Both the position numbers and the translations under genes were made by a program. 20,634 bases of DNA from Actinomycetes bacterium. Lineage in GTDB: Bacteria; Actinomycetota; Actinomycetes; Actinomycetales; Cellulomonadaceae. The stretch is from NCBI GenBank assembly GCA_023438885.1, contig JAEXPS010000003.1:1-20634 (forward strand), read 5' to 3'. The notes under the pieces were generated by a model. The model did no database searches and had not been told where the DNA came from. It worked only from the letters and a program-made list of their open reading frames with translations. Numbering within the stretch: the stretch's first letter is position 1; each line of letters begins with the position of its first letter. Below are positions 12,687 through 20,634 of this stretch, piece by piece.

Positions 12687-13814
12687 ATGAGCCCTCGCCC
12701 CAGTTCCCCGGCTCCCGTGTCGCCGAATGCGGTTCGACCTGGCTACCGCCGAACGGTGGCCCGCGGCACCTCGTTCCCGAGCCTGACGAAGGCGTTCACC
12801 GACGTCGCGGCGACGATCCGGCAGCGCGGTCTGCTCGACCGCGCCTACGGCTTCTACACCGTGGTGGGCCTCGCGCTGATCCTCGCGCTGGCAGGCTGCC
12901 TCACCGGCTTCGTCCTTCTGGGCGAGAGCTGGTTCCAGCTTCTCGTCGCCGCCACCCTCGGCATCGTGCTGACCCAGGTCGCGTTCCTGGCGCACGAGGC
13001 GGCGCACAAGGCCGTGCTCGCCTCGGGCCCGGCAAACGACCGGCTCGCACGCGTCCTGGCCTGCGGCGTCGTCGGCATCAGCCTGTCGTGGTGGACCACC
13101 AAGCACAACCGCCACCACGCGAGCCCGAACCAGGTGGACCGCGACCCGGACATCGAGGTCGACACGATCTCGTTCCTCGAGGTGGACGCCGCCGCCGCGA
13201 AGGGGCTCCGCCGGCTGATCACTCGCCACCAGGGCTGGCTGTTCTTCCCACTGTTGACCCTCGAAGGGCTCAACCTGCACCGCCTGGGCTTCCGGCACCT
13301 GTTGGGTCGCGGTCCGGTCAAGGCTCGCCGCTCGGAGCTGGCCCTCGTCGGGCTCCGGTTCGCCGCGTTCTGGGCTCCGGTGTTCATCCTGCTTCCGCTG
13401 GGGATGGCGTTCGCGTTCCTCGGCGTGCAGCTCGCGGTGTTCGGCGTGTACATGGGCGCGTCGTTCGCGCCGAACCACAAGGGCATGCCGATCGTCGCGC
13501 GGGACGCGAAGCTCGACTTCTTCTCGAAGCAGGTCCGCACCTCGCGCAACGTCGCCGGTGGATGGTGGGCCACCTGGCTGCTGGGCGGGCTGAACTATCA
13601 GGTGGAGCACCACCTGTTCCCGAGCATGCCCCGGCCGCACCTCTCCGCGGCCCGGACGATCGTGCGTGAGCACTGCCGGTCGCTCGATGTGCCGTACACC
13701 GAGACGAGCCTGTGGCGTTCGTACGCGATCGTCGTCCGCTACCTCAACACCGTCGGACTCGCCGCTCGCGATCCGTTCGAATGCCCCGTGGTGGCCACCT
13801 ACCGACCCACGTAG
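12687..13814 (+). CDS. Membrane fatty acid desaturase (acyl-CoA/linoleoyl-CoA desaturase-like)
   Basis: A 375-residue integral membrane di-iron desaturase that introduces a double bond into fatty acyl chains. The ATG at 12687 is preceded by AGGAC; the frame is open further upstream into the element but has no protein-like content there. The three histidine boxes are HEAAH (AFLAHEAAHKA), HNRHH (TKHNRHHASPNQVD) and QVEHHLFPSMPRPHL. Replacement of the first histidine of box 3 by glutamine is typical of the front-end/DesA3-like group. Hydrophobic pairs are near residues 55-100 and 215-255. No cytochrome b5 domain is fused, so a separate reductase is needed. It is the first host gene after attR and was the natural downstream neighbour of tRNA-Ser before integration. 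The regioselectivity is not readable from sequence. Confidence 0.92.
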   Translation: MSPRPSSPAPVSPNAVRPGYRRTVARGTSFPSLTKAFTDVAATIRQRGLLDRAYGFYTVVGLALILALAGCLTGFVLLGESWFQLLVAATLGIVLTQVAFLAHEAAHKAVLASGPANDRLARVLACGVVGISLSWWTTKHNRHHASPNQVDRDPDIEVDTISFLEVDAAAAKGLRRLITRHQGWLFFPLLTLEGLNLHRLGFRHLLGRGPVKARRSELALVGLRFAAFWAPVFILLPLGMAFAFLGVQLAVFGVYMGASFAPNHKGMPIVARDAKLDFFSKQVRTSRNVAGGWWATWLLGGLNYQVEHHLFPSMPRPHLSAARTIVREHCRSLDVPYTETSLWRSYAIVVRYLNTVGLAARDPFECPVVATYRPT

Positions 13815-13828
13815 CCGGGCGGCGGGGC

Positions 13829-15904
13829 TCAGGACACGATCCCCACCCAGAGTCCGTCGCGCGCCCTGGTCATCGCGACGTACAGCTCGCGGCGGCGCAA
13901 GGCCCATGCCTCGCGGGCTGAGCCATCATCACTCGGCGCGGGCCCCACCCACTCACGTGCCACGTGGCCGACCAGCACCTGCTTGAACTCCAGCCCCTTG
14001 GCCCGCTTGACCGTTCCGACCTTGACCGCCTCGACCGGCTGGCCGTCGTACTTCTCGAGCTCGACGACCGGTAGTCCGGCGCCTTGGAGAGTTGCGACAG
14101 CCCGTCGCACGCCGTCGCGTGTCACGCACAGCACGCCGACGTCGCCGAGTCCAGTGCCGACCTGCATGATCACGGTCCGCACGTGTTCGACCAGCAGACT
14201 GTCGTGCTCCTCCCGCGTGCGACAGAAGACGCGCACAGGCTCGGGTCCCGAGCGCGGCACGCTCTCCGTGGGATCGCCGCGACTCGTTGTCCCCTCGATG
14301 TCCGCGAACTCGTCGCCCTCCACCATGCGGGACGCAAAGCGCAGCACCTGTGCCGTGTTGCGGTAGTTCACCGACAGCACCACGCCACGGCCAGCCAGCG
14401 ACACCCCCGCTTCCGGCAGCGTGTACCCGCCCGGGTAGATCGACTGCTGGCCGTCGCCGATCAGCGTCAGCCCGTCGGTCCGGTCGCCGACGAGCGCATG
14501 CAGCATGCGGACCGTCGCGCACGAGAGGTCCTGGGCCTCGTCGACGATCACGGCCATGTACTCGTCGGACGGCTCCTTCTGAAGCTCGCGCTCGGCCATC
14601 AGCACCAGGTCGGCCCAGTCGTGAACGCCGCGCTTCTTGAGCTCGTGGTCGTAGGCCTCGTAAACGCCCCACACTGCCTTGCGCTGGTCGACGTTGAGCG
14701 GATAGCGACGGCCGGCGCGCGTCAGGTCCGCATAGGACCCGAAGTCGGTGATGCCACGGCCCTTGAGCACATAGTCGATCTCTTCCCGCACGTAGCGCCG
14801 GCCGAGCCGATCGGAGTCGAGCATAGAGTCGCGTCCCGCCGCGGCCCACGCCGCGTCCCAGGCTGCGTCGATGTCCCGGCCGTCGTTGTGGACGTCGACG
14901 CCGCGCTCGACGAGGAGCCGCCGAGCGAACGCATGGGTACCCACGAAATCGACACGGTCGACGACGTCCGGAGCGAGCCGGGTCAGCATCTCGCGCAGCA
15001 CGTCCGGCAGCGTGCGGACGTAGGTGGTGACGAGCACGCGGCCAGGACGCGACCTCGCGAGGTAAGCAGCGCGGTGCAGGCCGACTACCGTCTTGCCGGT
15101 ACCCGCTGCCCCACGGATGCGGGCCGGGCCGTTGAATGTACGCCGCACCAGCTTGGCCTGGGCCGGGTGCAGGAACGACATCCACTCCTCGATCGGCTTC
15201 GCGAGGATCCCATCGAGCAGCGCCTGCTCCACGTCCTGGCGGCTGAGCAGCGCATCCTCGGTCGGCTCGTCCGGCATCGGCAGCACTGGCTCACGCACCA
15301 CGGGCGCCACCGGCCGGTCAGCGCCGACCTGGGGAAAGAAGGCGATCGTGCGGGGAAGCACGAGATCGATCTGGGCAGCGGTCAGGCGCTGACCGTACGA
15401 GCTGACGTGTCGCACCACATCGCGTTCGCCGACGACATGCACCGGGCCGATGCGCTCGGTGATCCCGGACCGCCCGGCGAGCACGACGACAGGACGGACT
15501 TCTCCCGGCGCGAGCCCGATCTCGGCGAGCTCGCCCTCCGCCGAGTACGCCAGATCCGCCAATGCCATGACGTCGTCGGTGACATCGGCGTCGCCCCGTA
15601 GGATCCGGCCCCGCTCCACGGTGACCTCGTGCCACGCCTTGGTGTCGACGATGAAGACCCCGCCGGGGCCGACGAGCACGAGATCCACCTGTGCCGAGCG
15701 ACTACCGGGCCACCCGCGATCGGGCAGGAGATGCCAGCCGATCGCCGCGAGCGGAGCGAGAGTCCGCGCGGTGGCGCGCTCGGTCACCGAAGCGACGGCG
15801 TAGTTCTGGGCCGCCAGGCGTGCGCGCTCCGCCTCCTGCTCGAACGCGTCAGCACGCGCCAGCTGCCGGCGCGCCTCCCGGTCAGCCGAGTCCCCTGCTG
15901 CCAT
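13829..15904 (-). CDS. NERD-domain nuclease fused to a UvrD-like superfamily 1 helicase
   Basis: A 691-residue DNA-processing protein. The ATG at 15904 has GGGAGGGGG upstream. Residues ~1-45 are helical and charged. The NERD (nuclease-related) domain follows at ~45-150: GWHLLPDRGW, then AQVDLVLVGPGGVFIVDTKAW, with the D...DTK arrangement of PD-(D/E)XK nucleases. The helicase part starts near residue 240, with Walker A GAAGTGKT (about 263-270), Walker B VIVDEAQDL (about 455), LIGDGQQSIYPGGY, NYRNTAQVLRFA, a GTVKRAKGLEFKQV motif and YVAMTRARDGLWVG at the end. All motifs look intact. The family is used in DNA repair and also occurs in phage-defence neighbourhoods. No dedicated partner gene lies next to it. 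It is convergent with the desaturase, 14 bp apart. Confidence 0.92.
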   Translation of the reverse strand: MAAGDSADREARRQLARADAFEQEAERARLAAQNYAVASVTERATARTLAPLAAIGWHLLPDRGWPGSRSAQVDLVLVGPGGVFIVDTKAWHEVTVERGRILRGDADVTDDVMALADLAYSAEGELAEIGLAPGEVRPVVVLAGRSGITERIGPVHVVGERDVVRHVSSYGQRLTAAQIDLVLPRTIAFFPQVGADRPVAPVVREPVLPMPDEPTEDALLSRQDVEQALLDGILAKPIEEWMSFLHPAQAKLVRRTFNGPARIRGAAGTGKTVVGLHRAAYLARSRPGRVLVTTYVRTLPDVLREMLTRLAPDVVDRVDFVGTHAFARRLLVERGVDVHNDGRDIDAAWDAAWAAAGRDSMLDSDRLGRRYVREEIDYVLKGRGITDFGSYADLTRAGRRYPLNVDQRKAVWGVYEAYDHELKKRGVHDWADLVLMAERELQKEPSDEYMAVIVDEAQDLSCATVRMLHALVGDRTDGLTLIGDGQQSIYPGGYTLPEAGVSLAGRGVVLSVNYRNTAQVLRFASRMVEGDEFADIEGTTSRGDPTESVPRSGPEPVRVFCRTREEHDSLLVEHVRTVIMQVGTGLGDVGVLCVTRDGVRRAVATLQGAGLPVVELEKYDGQPVEAVKVGTVKRAKGLEFKQVLVGHVAREWVGPAPSDDGSAREAWALRRRELYVAMTRARDGLWVGIVS

Positions 15905-16024
15905 CGTCCCCCTCCCACCACGGACTATCGACAGCAGCCCGGCGGCGCTTGACAGGTCCGACGACTTCGCTCCGCACGTCAGCTCCGGCGGTCCTCACCG
16001 GAGCCGGGAGGCTAGGTGACCTCA

Positions 16025-16064
16025 CGCGTGTGGGTCTGTGGGCTGTACATGGGCAGTACACGCG
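16025..16064. other. Nested inverted repeat in the NERD-helicase/HNH gap
   Basis: CGCGTGT (16025-16031) pairs with ACACGCG (16058-16064), enclosing TGTAC (16044-16048) and GTACA (16056-16060). It lies after the HNH gene and before the NERD-helicase start, in a 222-bp gap between two minus-strand genes. It could be a terminator-like structure or an operator; there is no T-run. Confidence 0.35.
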
Positions 16065-16126
16065 AACCCGAGACCCTCGCCCCGACGGGCGCCGGAGTGC
16101 CGCTTGAGCCGTCTGCCGGCACGGCC

Positions 16127-17038
16127 TCACCCCGCGAGGAACTGCTCGTACCGTTCCTCCAGCCGCGCCCGGTCGGGCTGATCGCTGGTCCGCCGGGGCA
16201 CGACGAGGAGCGCGCGGTCGTGGTGGTCCTGGAGGCCGTGCCGCAGCATCGGCCCGTCGACCTCGTCGAGCACATCGGAACGGATGTGCACCGTCAGGTT
16301 CGGCCGGATCCCGAGGATGTTCGCGTCGAACGCCGCGTGGTGGATCTTGCACAGGGCCAGGCCGTTCGTGGTCGCGGGCACCCCGCGCGGGTCGGCGTCG
16401 GGTGTGATGTGCGCCGCGTCGAGCAGCGGCGCGTGGCCCAGCGCGCACACCGCGCAGTGGGTCTCGTACGCCAGGAGCACGCCGGCGCGAAACACCGGCT
16501 GGTGCAGCCGCTGCAGCGTGGTTCGCTCCACGTAGCGACGCATCGCCTCACCGATGTCCCCGACCGGAGCCAGGCGCTGCTCGTCGGAGAGCGCGACGAC
16601 GAACCGCCGCAACGCGCGCTCCTCCGAGCGCAGGTACACCGGGTACAGCGCCGTGTACAGGCCCGGCGCGAAGCCGAGGAACCAGATGAGCGGAAGGCCG
16701 CGCTCCATCGCGGCCCTCAGTGCCCGGTTCTCGGCATGGTCGGGGTCGTCGCCGCGCCACATGTAGCGCAGCAGGCCATCGGGGCCCGTGCCGTCGTCGT
16801 ACGGCCGTGATTCACCAGGAGCCCGGTACACCGTCCGCATGGACAGCGCCGCCGCCATGCCGCTCGGCTTGCGGATGCCGCGCTGCCGGTCCATGAGCGC
16901 GATGCGCTCGCCGCGATAGTGGAAGTCGGCCAGCATCGACTGGGTCCAGGTCTCCCGGCCCTGCGCGCGCGAGGCGTCGAGCCACGCCTGGGCGGCCAGC
17001 CGGATCGCCAGCTCGCGTTCGACGACGGACTCCCCCAC
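16127..17038 (-). CDS. HNH endonuclease, McrA-like, with a possible SRA/PUA-like N-terminal domain
   Basis: A 303-residue protein. The GTG at 17038 (VGESVVERELAIRLAAQAWL) is chosen because longer versions run into the next gene with arginine-rich, unlikely sequence. The C-terminal third is an HNH nuclease: CAVC (about residues 193-196), then LLDAAHITP with the catalytic AH, and NGLALCKIHHAAFDANILGI with the final histidines. Upstream, YDDGTGPDGLLRYMWRGDDPDHAENRALRAAMERGLPLIWF resembles the YDG/SRA-type or PUA-like readers of modified bases found in type IV, modification-dependent enzymes such as ScoMcrA. This makes restriction of methylated or otherwise modified foreign DNA a reasonable inference. 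No methylase is nearby, which also fits type IV restriction. Confidence 0.85.
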   Translation of the reverse strand: MGESVVERELAIRLAAQAWLDASRAQGRETWTQSMLADFHYRGERIALMDRQRGIRKPSGMAAALSMRTVYRAPGESRPYDDGTGPDGLLRYMWRGDDPDHAENRALRAAMERGLPLIWFLGFAPGLYTALYPVYLRSEERALRRFVVALSDEQRLAPVGDIGEAMRRYVERTTLQRLHQPVFRAGVLLAYETHCAVCALGHAPLLDAAHITPDADPRGVPATTNGLALCKIHHAAFDANILGIRPNLTVHIRSDVLDEVDGPMLRHGLQDHHDRALLVVPRRTSDQPDRARLEERYEQFLAG

Positions 17039-17165
17039 GGCGAAGAGCTTGGCCCTCCGCGCCGGCCGCGACAAGGACCGGTGGCATGAGACGACCCGGC
17101 GATCGCGCGGGAAGCCGAGACGGAACGAAGGGTGCCCGCCCTCAAGATTGGCGAGCGTCGCGACG

Positions 17166-18365
17166 CTAGAGCCGCGCCCCGCCCCCCGCCCGGACAGCCT
17201 CACGGGCCTCGACGAACGCCCGCACACACGCGGAGATGTCCGCGGCAGAGTGCGCGGCAGAGATCTGCACGCGAATGCGCGACTTCCCGAGCGGCACCAC
17301 GGGATAGGAGAACGGAATCACGTACACCCCGCGCTCGAGCATCGCGTCGGCGATCGCCACGGCCTCCAGGGCGTCCGGGAACATCACAGGGATGATCGCG
17401 TGCTCCCCGGGGAGCAGGTCGAATCCCTCGGCCTGCATCTGCTCGCGGAAGTCCCGCGCGTTGCGCCACAGCGCGGCCCGCTGCTCGGCCCCATCAGCAA
17501 CCAGGTCGAGCGCCACCAAGGACGCGGCGACGACCGAGGGCGGCACGGCGTTCGAGAAGAGGTAGGGCCGCGCCCGCTGCCGCAGCAGCTCGACGATCTC
17601 GGCGTGCGCGCTGATGTAGCCGCCCGATGCGCCGCCCAGGGCCTTGCCGAGCGTGCCGGAGACGATGTCGACGCGGTCGCGCACGTCGAAGTGCTCCGGC
17701 GTCCCCGCGCCCGACGAACCCACGATGCCCACTGCGTGCGAGTCGTCGACCATCACCAACGCGTCGTACCGCTCCGCGAGGTCGCAGATGGCGTCGAGCG
17801 GCGCGAGGTACCCGTCCATCGAGAAGACGCCGTCGGTGACGATGAGGCGGCGCCTCGCACCGCTGGCGGCCTGCAGCTGCGCCTCCAGATCGGCCATGTC
17901 CCGGTTGCGGTACCGCAAGCGCTGGGCCTTGCACAGCCGGATGCCGTCGATGATCGACGCGTGGTTGAGCTCGTCCGAGATCACCGCGTCCTCGGCGCCC
18001 AGCAGCACCTCGAACACTCCCCCGTTGGCGTCGAAGCACGAGGGGAACAGGATCGTCGCCTCGGTGCCCAGCAGGGCCGAGATCTTGCGTTCCAGCTCGA
18101 CGTGCTGGGTCTGCGTGCCGCAGATGAAGCGCACGCTCGCCATGCCGAAGCCCCACTCGTCGAGCGCGTCCTTTGCCGCGCCGACCAGGCGCGGGTCGTC
18201 GGCGAACCCGAGGTAGTTGTTGGCGCAGAAGTTCAGCACGTCGCGGCCCGCCGAGCGCACGTGCGCCGACTGGGGCGAGGCGAGCTGGCGCTCCGTCTTG
18301 TACAGGCCGGCGGCCTTGATCTCCGCAAGGGCGATCTCGAGCTCTGCGCGAAGGGTCGTGTACAC
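17166..18365 (-). CDS. kbl: Glycine C-acetyltransferase (2-amino-3-ketobutyrate CoA ligase)
   Basis: A 399-residue PLP enzyme of the alpha-oxoamine synthase group. It splits 2-amino-3-oxobutyrate with CoA into glycine and acetyl-CoA, the second step of threonine breakdown. The GTG start at 18365 abuts the tdh stop with no gap. Motifs: NFCANNYLGFADDPRL, GFGMASVRFICGTQTQHVELE, SCFDANGGVFE, DELNHASIIDGIRL, VDDSHAVGIVG and the PLP-lysine segment SGTLGKALGGASGGY. Full length for the family. Its tight coupling to tdh secures the assignment, because lone alpha-oxoamine synthases can be BioF or HemA types. Confidence 0.96.
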   Translation of the reverse strand: MYTTLRAELEIALAEIKAAGLYKTERQLASPQSAHVRSAGRDVLNFCANNYLGFADDPRLVGAAKDALDEWGFGMASVRFICGTQTQHVELERKISALLGTEATILFPSCFDANGGVFEVLLGAEDAVISDELNHASIIDGIRLCKAQRLRYRNRDMADLEAQLQAASGARRRLIVTDGVFSMDGYLAPLDAICDLAERYDALVMVDDSHAVGIVGSSGAGTPEHFDVRDRVDIVSGTLGKALGGASGGYISAHAEIVELLRQRARPYLFSNAVPPSVVAASLVALDLVADGAEQRAALWRNARDFREQMQAEGFDLLPGEHAIIPVMFPDALEAVAIADAMLERGVYVIPFSYPVVPLGKSRIRVQISAAHSAADISACVRAFVEAREAVRAGGGARL

Positions 18366-19397
18366 CTAGACCTCGTCCCAGTCGATGATGACCTTGCCGC
18401 GGTTGCCGCTGCGCGCGGCCGCAAAGGCCTCCTGCCACCGCGACGCCGGGAAGCGGTCCGTGATGACCTGGGAGACGTCGAGGCCGGTGGCCACCATCGC
18501 GGTCATCGCGTACCAGGTCTCGAACATCTCGCGGCCGTAGATGCCCTTGATGGTGATCATGTGCGAGACGACCTTCGCCCAGTCGATGGCGATGGGCTGG
18601 CTCGGCAGCCCGAGGAGGGCCACCCGGGCACCGTGCGTGAGGTTGTCCAGCATCTCGGGAAGAGCGTTCGCGTGCCCGCTCATCTCCAGGCCGATGTCGA
18701 AGCCTTCCTGCATGCCGAGCCGCGCCTGGGCGGAGGCGATCCGCTCCTCGGCGACGTTGACGGCGAGGTCGACACCCATCTTCCGGGCGAGCTCGAGGCG
18801 CGCCTCGTTGACGTCGGTGACGACGATGAAGCGCGCGCCGACGTGGCGCGCCACCGCCGCCGCCATCAACCCGATCGGTCCAGCGCCGGTGATCAGCACG
18901 TCCTCGCCGACGAGCGGGAATGACAGCGCGGTGTGCACCGCGTTGCCGAGCGGGTCGAAGATCGCGGCCAGGTCGGGGTCGATGGGCTCCGCGTGTCGCC
19001 AGACGTTGCTCTCGGGGACGACGACGTACTCGGCGAACGCACCGTCGCGGTTCACGCCCAGGCTGGAGACGCGGATGCACAGATGCCGGCGCCCCGCGCG
19101 GCAGTTGCGGCAGTGCCCGCAGACGACGTGCCCCTCGGCGGAGACCAGGTCGCCGACCGTGACGAAGTGGACGTCGCTGCCCACCTCGACGACGTGCCCC
19201 GAGAACTCGTGACCAGGAATCAGCGGAGCGTTGACCGCCCCTGCCGCCCAGTTGTCCCACGACTCGATGTGCAGGTCGGTTCCGCAGATCCCGGTGCGCT
19301 GGACTCGAATCTTCACGTCATGGGGGCCCGGGGTCGGTTCGGGCCTTTCGGTCAGTGTCAGACCGGCTGTGGCAGCACCCTTGTAGAGGGCCTTCAT
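18366..19397 (-). CDS. tdh: L-threonine 3-dehydrogenase
   Basis: A 343-residue zinc-dependent medium-chain dehydrogenase that oxidises L-threonine to 2-amino-3-oxobutyrate with NAD+. The ATG at 19397 has GGAG 8 nt upstream. The catalytic zinc site uses C38 (GICGTDLH, with T40 and H43) and H62-E63 (PGHEFSG). The structural zinc cysteines lie in VVCGHCRNCRAGRRHLC. The NAD-binding fold is VLITGAGPIGLMAAAVARHVGA, followed by VVTDVNEARLELA. The ending GNRGKVIIDWDEV is typical. It is the first gene of a two-gene operon, with the kbl start immediately after its stop. All residues needed for activity are present. Confidence 0.97.
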   Translation of the reverse strand: MKALYKGAATAGLTLTERPEPTPGPHDVKIRVQRTGICGTDLHIESWDNWAAGAVNAPLIPGHEFSGHVVEVGSDVHFVTVGDLVSAEGHVVCGHCRNCRAGRRHLCIRVSSLGVNRDGAFAEYVVVPESNVWRHAEPIDPDLAAIFDPLGNAVHTALSFPLVGEDVLITGAGPIGLMAAAVARHVGARFIVVTDVNEARLELARKMGVDLAVNVAEERIASAQARLGMQEGFDIGLEMSGHANALPEMLDNLTHGARVALLGLPSQPIAIDWAKVVSHMITIKGIYGREMFETWYAMTAMVATGLDVSQVITDRFPASRWQEAFAAARSGNRGKVIIDWDEV

Positions 19398-19526
19398 GCT
19401 CGAACTCCAGTGGTGCGGGTTCCTGACCGAGCGCCGGCGGAGCGGTGGGCCGGCCGTCGTCGAGCGTACCGGCGGCTCGCATCCACGAGGACCCCGCCGC
19501 TACGGGCCGACCGACCCGCACGCGCG

Positions 19527-20093
19527 TCAGATGCGGTCGTCGCGCGGCGAGCGCAGCTGGAACGAGAGGTGCCCACCCAGGTACCCGCTGACGATCATCG
19601 TCATCCCGCCGGCCATCGACAGCGCCACCCCGGCACCTCGGTGTCCCCGGCGGCGCAGGCGCCACGACGCCGCGTACAAGGCCAGCCCGGTGGCGTTCAG
19701 GCCGGCGTGCACCAGCCCCACGCGGCGGATGGGCTGGTCTCCCGTGCGCCAGTCGGCAAGTCCGGCCGCGATCGTCGGCAGCGCCGCGACGTTGCCGAGG
19801 CAGAGGAGGGTGTCCGCGGCGTCGTGCGAAGCGCGGCCGCCGAAGACGTCCAGCACGCCGGTTCCCAGCCACAGTCCCAACGGCAGGTCGGTCAGCAGCG
19901 GGTGCAGCGGGTGGCCGATCGAGTGGCCGCGCAGCATCGCCGTCAGCCAGGCCGACCGCCCGAGGGTTCGCTCGAGCAGGTCGTCCACCATGGCCACCGT
20001 GCCGTCGAGCGACGATGCCTCTTCGAGTCCTCGCGCCAAGCGCAACGCGGTGGGCGACGAGTCGGCAGTTCCGGAGATGGAGGTCTCGTCCAT
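19527..20093 (-). CDS. DUF2231 family membrane protein
   Basis: A 188-residue predicted inner-membrane protein. The ATG at 20093 has GGGGAG 6 nt upstream. After a ~55-residue cytoplasmic N-terminal segment comes the family hallmark GHSIGHPLHPLLTDLPLGLW, then about four hydrophobic segments: the LGLWLGTGVLDVF region, LLCLGNVAALPTIAAGLADW, VGLVHAGLNATGLALYAASW and VALSMAGGMTMIVSGYLGGHLSF. The several histidines near membrane edges (GHPLHP, VHAGLN, GGHLSF) have led to suggestions of haem or metal binding in the family, but the function is unknown. It stands alone, upstream of tdh on the same strand with a 129-bp gap. Confidence 0.88.
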   Translation of the reverse strand: MDETSISGTADSSPTALRLARGLEEASSLDGTVAMVDDLLERTLGRSAWLTAMLRGHSIGHPLHPLLTDLPLGLWLGTGVLDVFGGRASHDAADTLLCLGNVAALPTIAAGLADWRTGDQPIRRVGLVHAGLNATGLALYAASWRLRRRGHRGAGVALSMAGGMTMIVSGYLGGHLSFQLRSPRDDRI

Positions 20094-20185
20094 GGTGGTT
20101 CTCCCCGAGGCGACGAGCGCACGCCGGACAGCCTCAGCACGTCCGACGTTACGCGCGCGCCTCGTCGTGCGCCCGGGGGCGGAGC

Positions 20186-20634
20186 TCAGGCGTCGAGCAG
20201 CGCCAGCACGGGGGCCAAGGCCTCGATCGACGCCGACGTGATCGGGTCCAGCACCAGCTGTACCTCGGTGATCCCCACGTCCGCGAAACCGCGCAGGCCG
20301 GCGGCGATCTGCTCGGGCTCACCCTGCAGCGGCACCACCCGCTGGAGGGCGGCGTAGTCGCCCTGCATCCGGCCCGTGCCGCTGGGCAGCCGCACCAGCA
20401 CGGCGACGGTGCGGGCGACCTCGTCGGACGGCCGGCCCGCGGCCGCGAGCGCGGACGTGAGAGCCTCGCCCGTCGCGACCACGCCCTCCGGCGTGTTCCC
20501 GGTGTCCGCGTACCAGGCGTTCCACGCGTCCATCCGCCCCGCGGTCACGGCGAGCATCCGCGGCCCCAGCGACCCGATCAGCAGCGGCGGCCCGCCCCCC
20601 GGCCCGCCCCCCCGGCCCCCCCCCCCGGCGCCGG
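20186..20634 (-). CDS. Luciferase-like (LLM class) flavin/F420-dependent oxidoreductase, C-terminal part
   Basis: The C-terminal ~149 residues of a luciferase-like TIM-barrel oxidoreductase; the start lies beyond the window. PPLLIGSLGPRMLAVTAGRMDAWNAWYADTG is the family's conserved strand-helix before the flavin phosphate site. Downstream, VVPLQGEPEQIAAGLRGFADVGITEVQLVL is the usual final barrel section, and the protein ends in APVLALLDA. In actinomycetes many such enzymes use coenzyme F420. The substrate is unknown. Beyond about 20590 the frame reads only glycine and proline from C/G runs, which looks like damaged contig end sequence. Confidence 0.85.
   Translation of the reverse strand, partial: GAGGGGRGGGPGGGPPLLIGSLGPRMLAVTAGRMDAWNAWYADTGNTPEGVVATGEALTSALAAAGRPSDEVARTVAVLVRLPSGTGRMQGDYAALQRVVPLQGEPEQIAAGLRGFADVGITEVQLVLDPITSASIEALAPVLALLDA

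Noticed and set aside
17049..18923. A 624-codon open frame on the plus strand over kbl and tdh
   Set aside because: It is the antisense shadow of two clearly recognised metabolic genes.

Overview
The window looks like a whole contig from a high-GC actinomycete (Actinomycetota; I cannot fix the order). The support is GC-saturated codon usage, GTG starts, an actinobacterial-type integrase, excisionase and MobF relaxase set, and an F420-type luciferase-family gene. Both ends collapse into C/G-only low-complexity sequence and each cuts through a gene, as at an assembly break.

Layout: 1-1350 is the chromosomal left flank, a truncated FAD aromatic-ring monooxygenase on the minus strand. 1432-1516 is tRNA-Ser(GGA). 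An 11,021-bp integrated element follows. It is bounded by an exact 55-bp direct repeat: 1463-1517 inside the intact tRNA and 12484-12538 as a tRNA 3'-half remnant. The element holds, left to right: an attachment arm with tandem 12-bp sites; a three-gene operon that reads as an ABC-three-component (ABC-3C) conflict system (Mrr-like nuclease with an apparent frameshift, small winged-helix middle protein, DUF3732-like SMC/RecF ATPase); a minus-strand mobility operon (MobF relaxase-helicase, excisionase, tyrosine integrase); a 626-bp noncoding region with inverted and tandem repeats that may hold oriT; an unrecognised small gene; a PD-(D/E)XK-like protein; a HigB/HigA-type toxin-antitoxin pair; and the second arm with matching 12-bp sites. 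No coupling protein, type IV secretion gene or replication initiator was found, so this is best read as a mobilizable element (IME) carrying defence cargo.

The right chromosomal flank (12539-20634) carries an acyl-lipid/acyl-CoA desaturase, a NERD-nuclease/UvrD-type helicase, an HNH endonuclease with a possible modified-DNA-reading N-terminal part, a threonine-to-glycine operon (tdh-kbl), a DUF2231 membrane protein and a truncated luciferase-like oxidoreductase.

The most notable observation is the compact IME with its ABC-3C-like operon. Its three genes overlap at both junctions, and those overlaps also show that the first gene has lost its reading frame. All family assignments come from reading motifs by eye. 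No database search was run.
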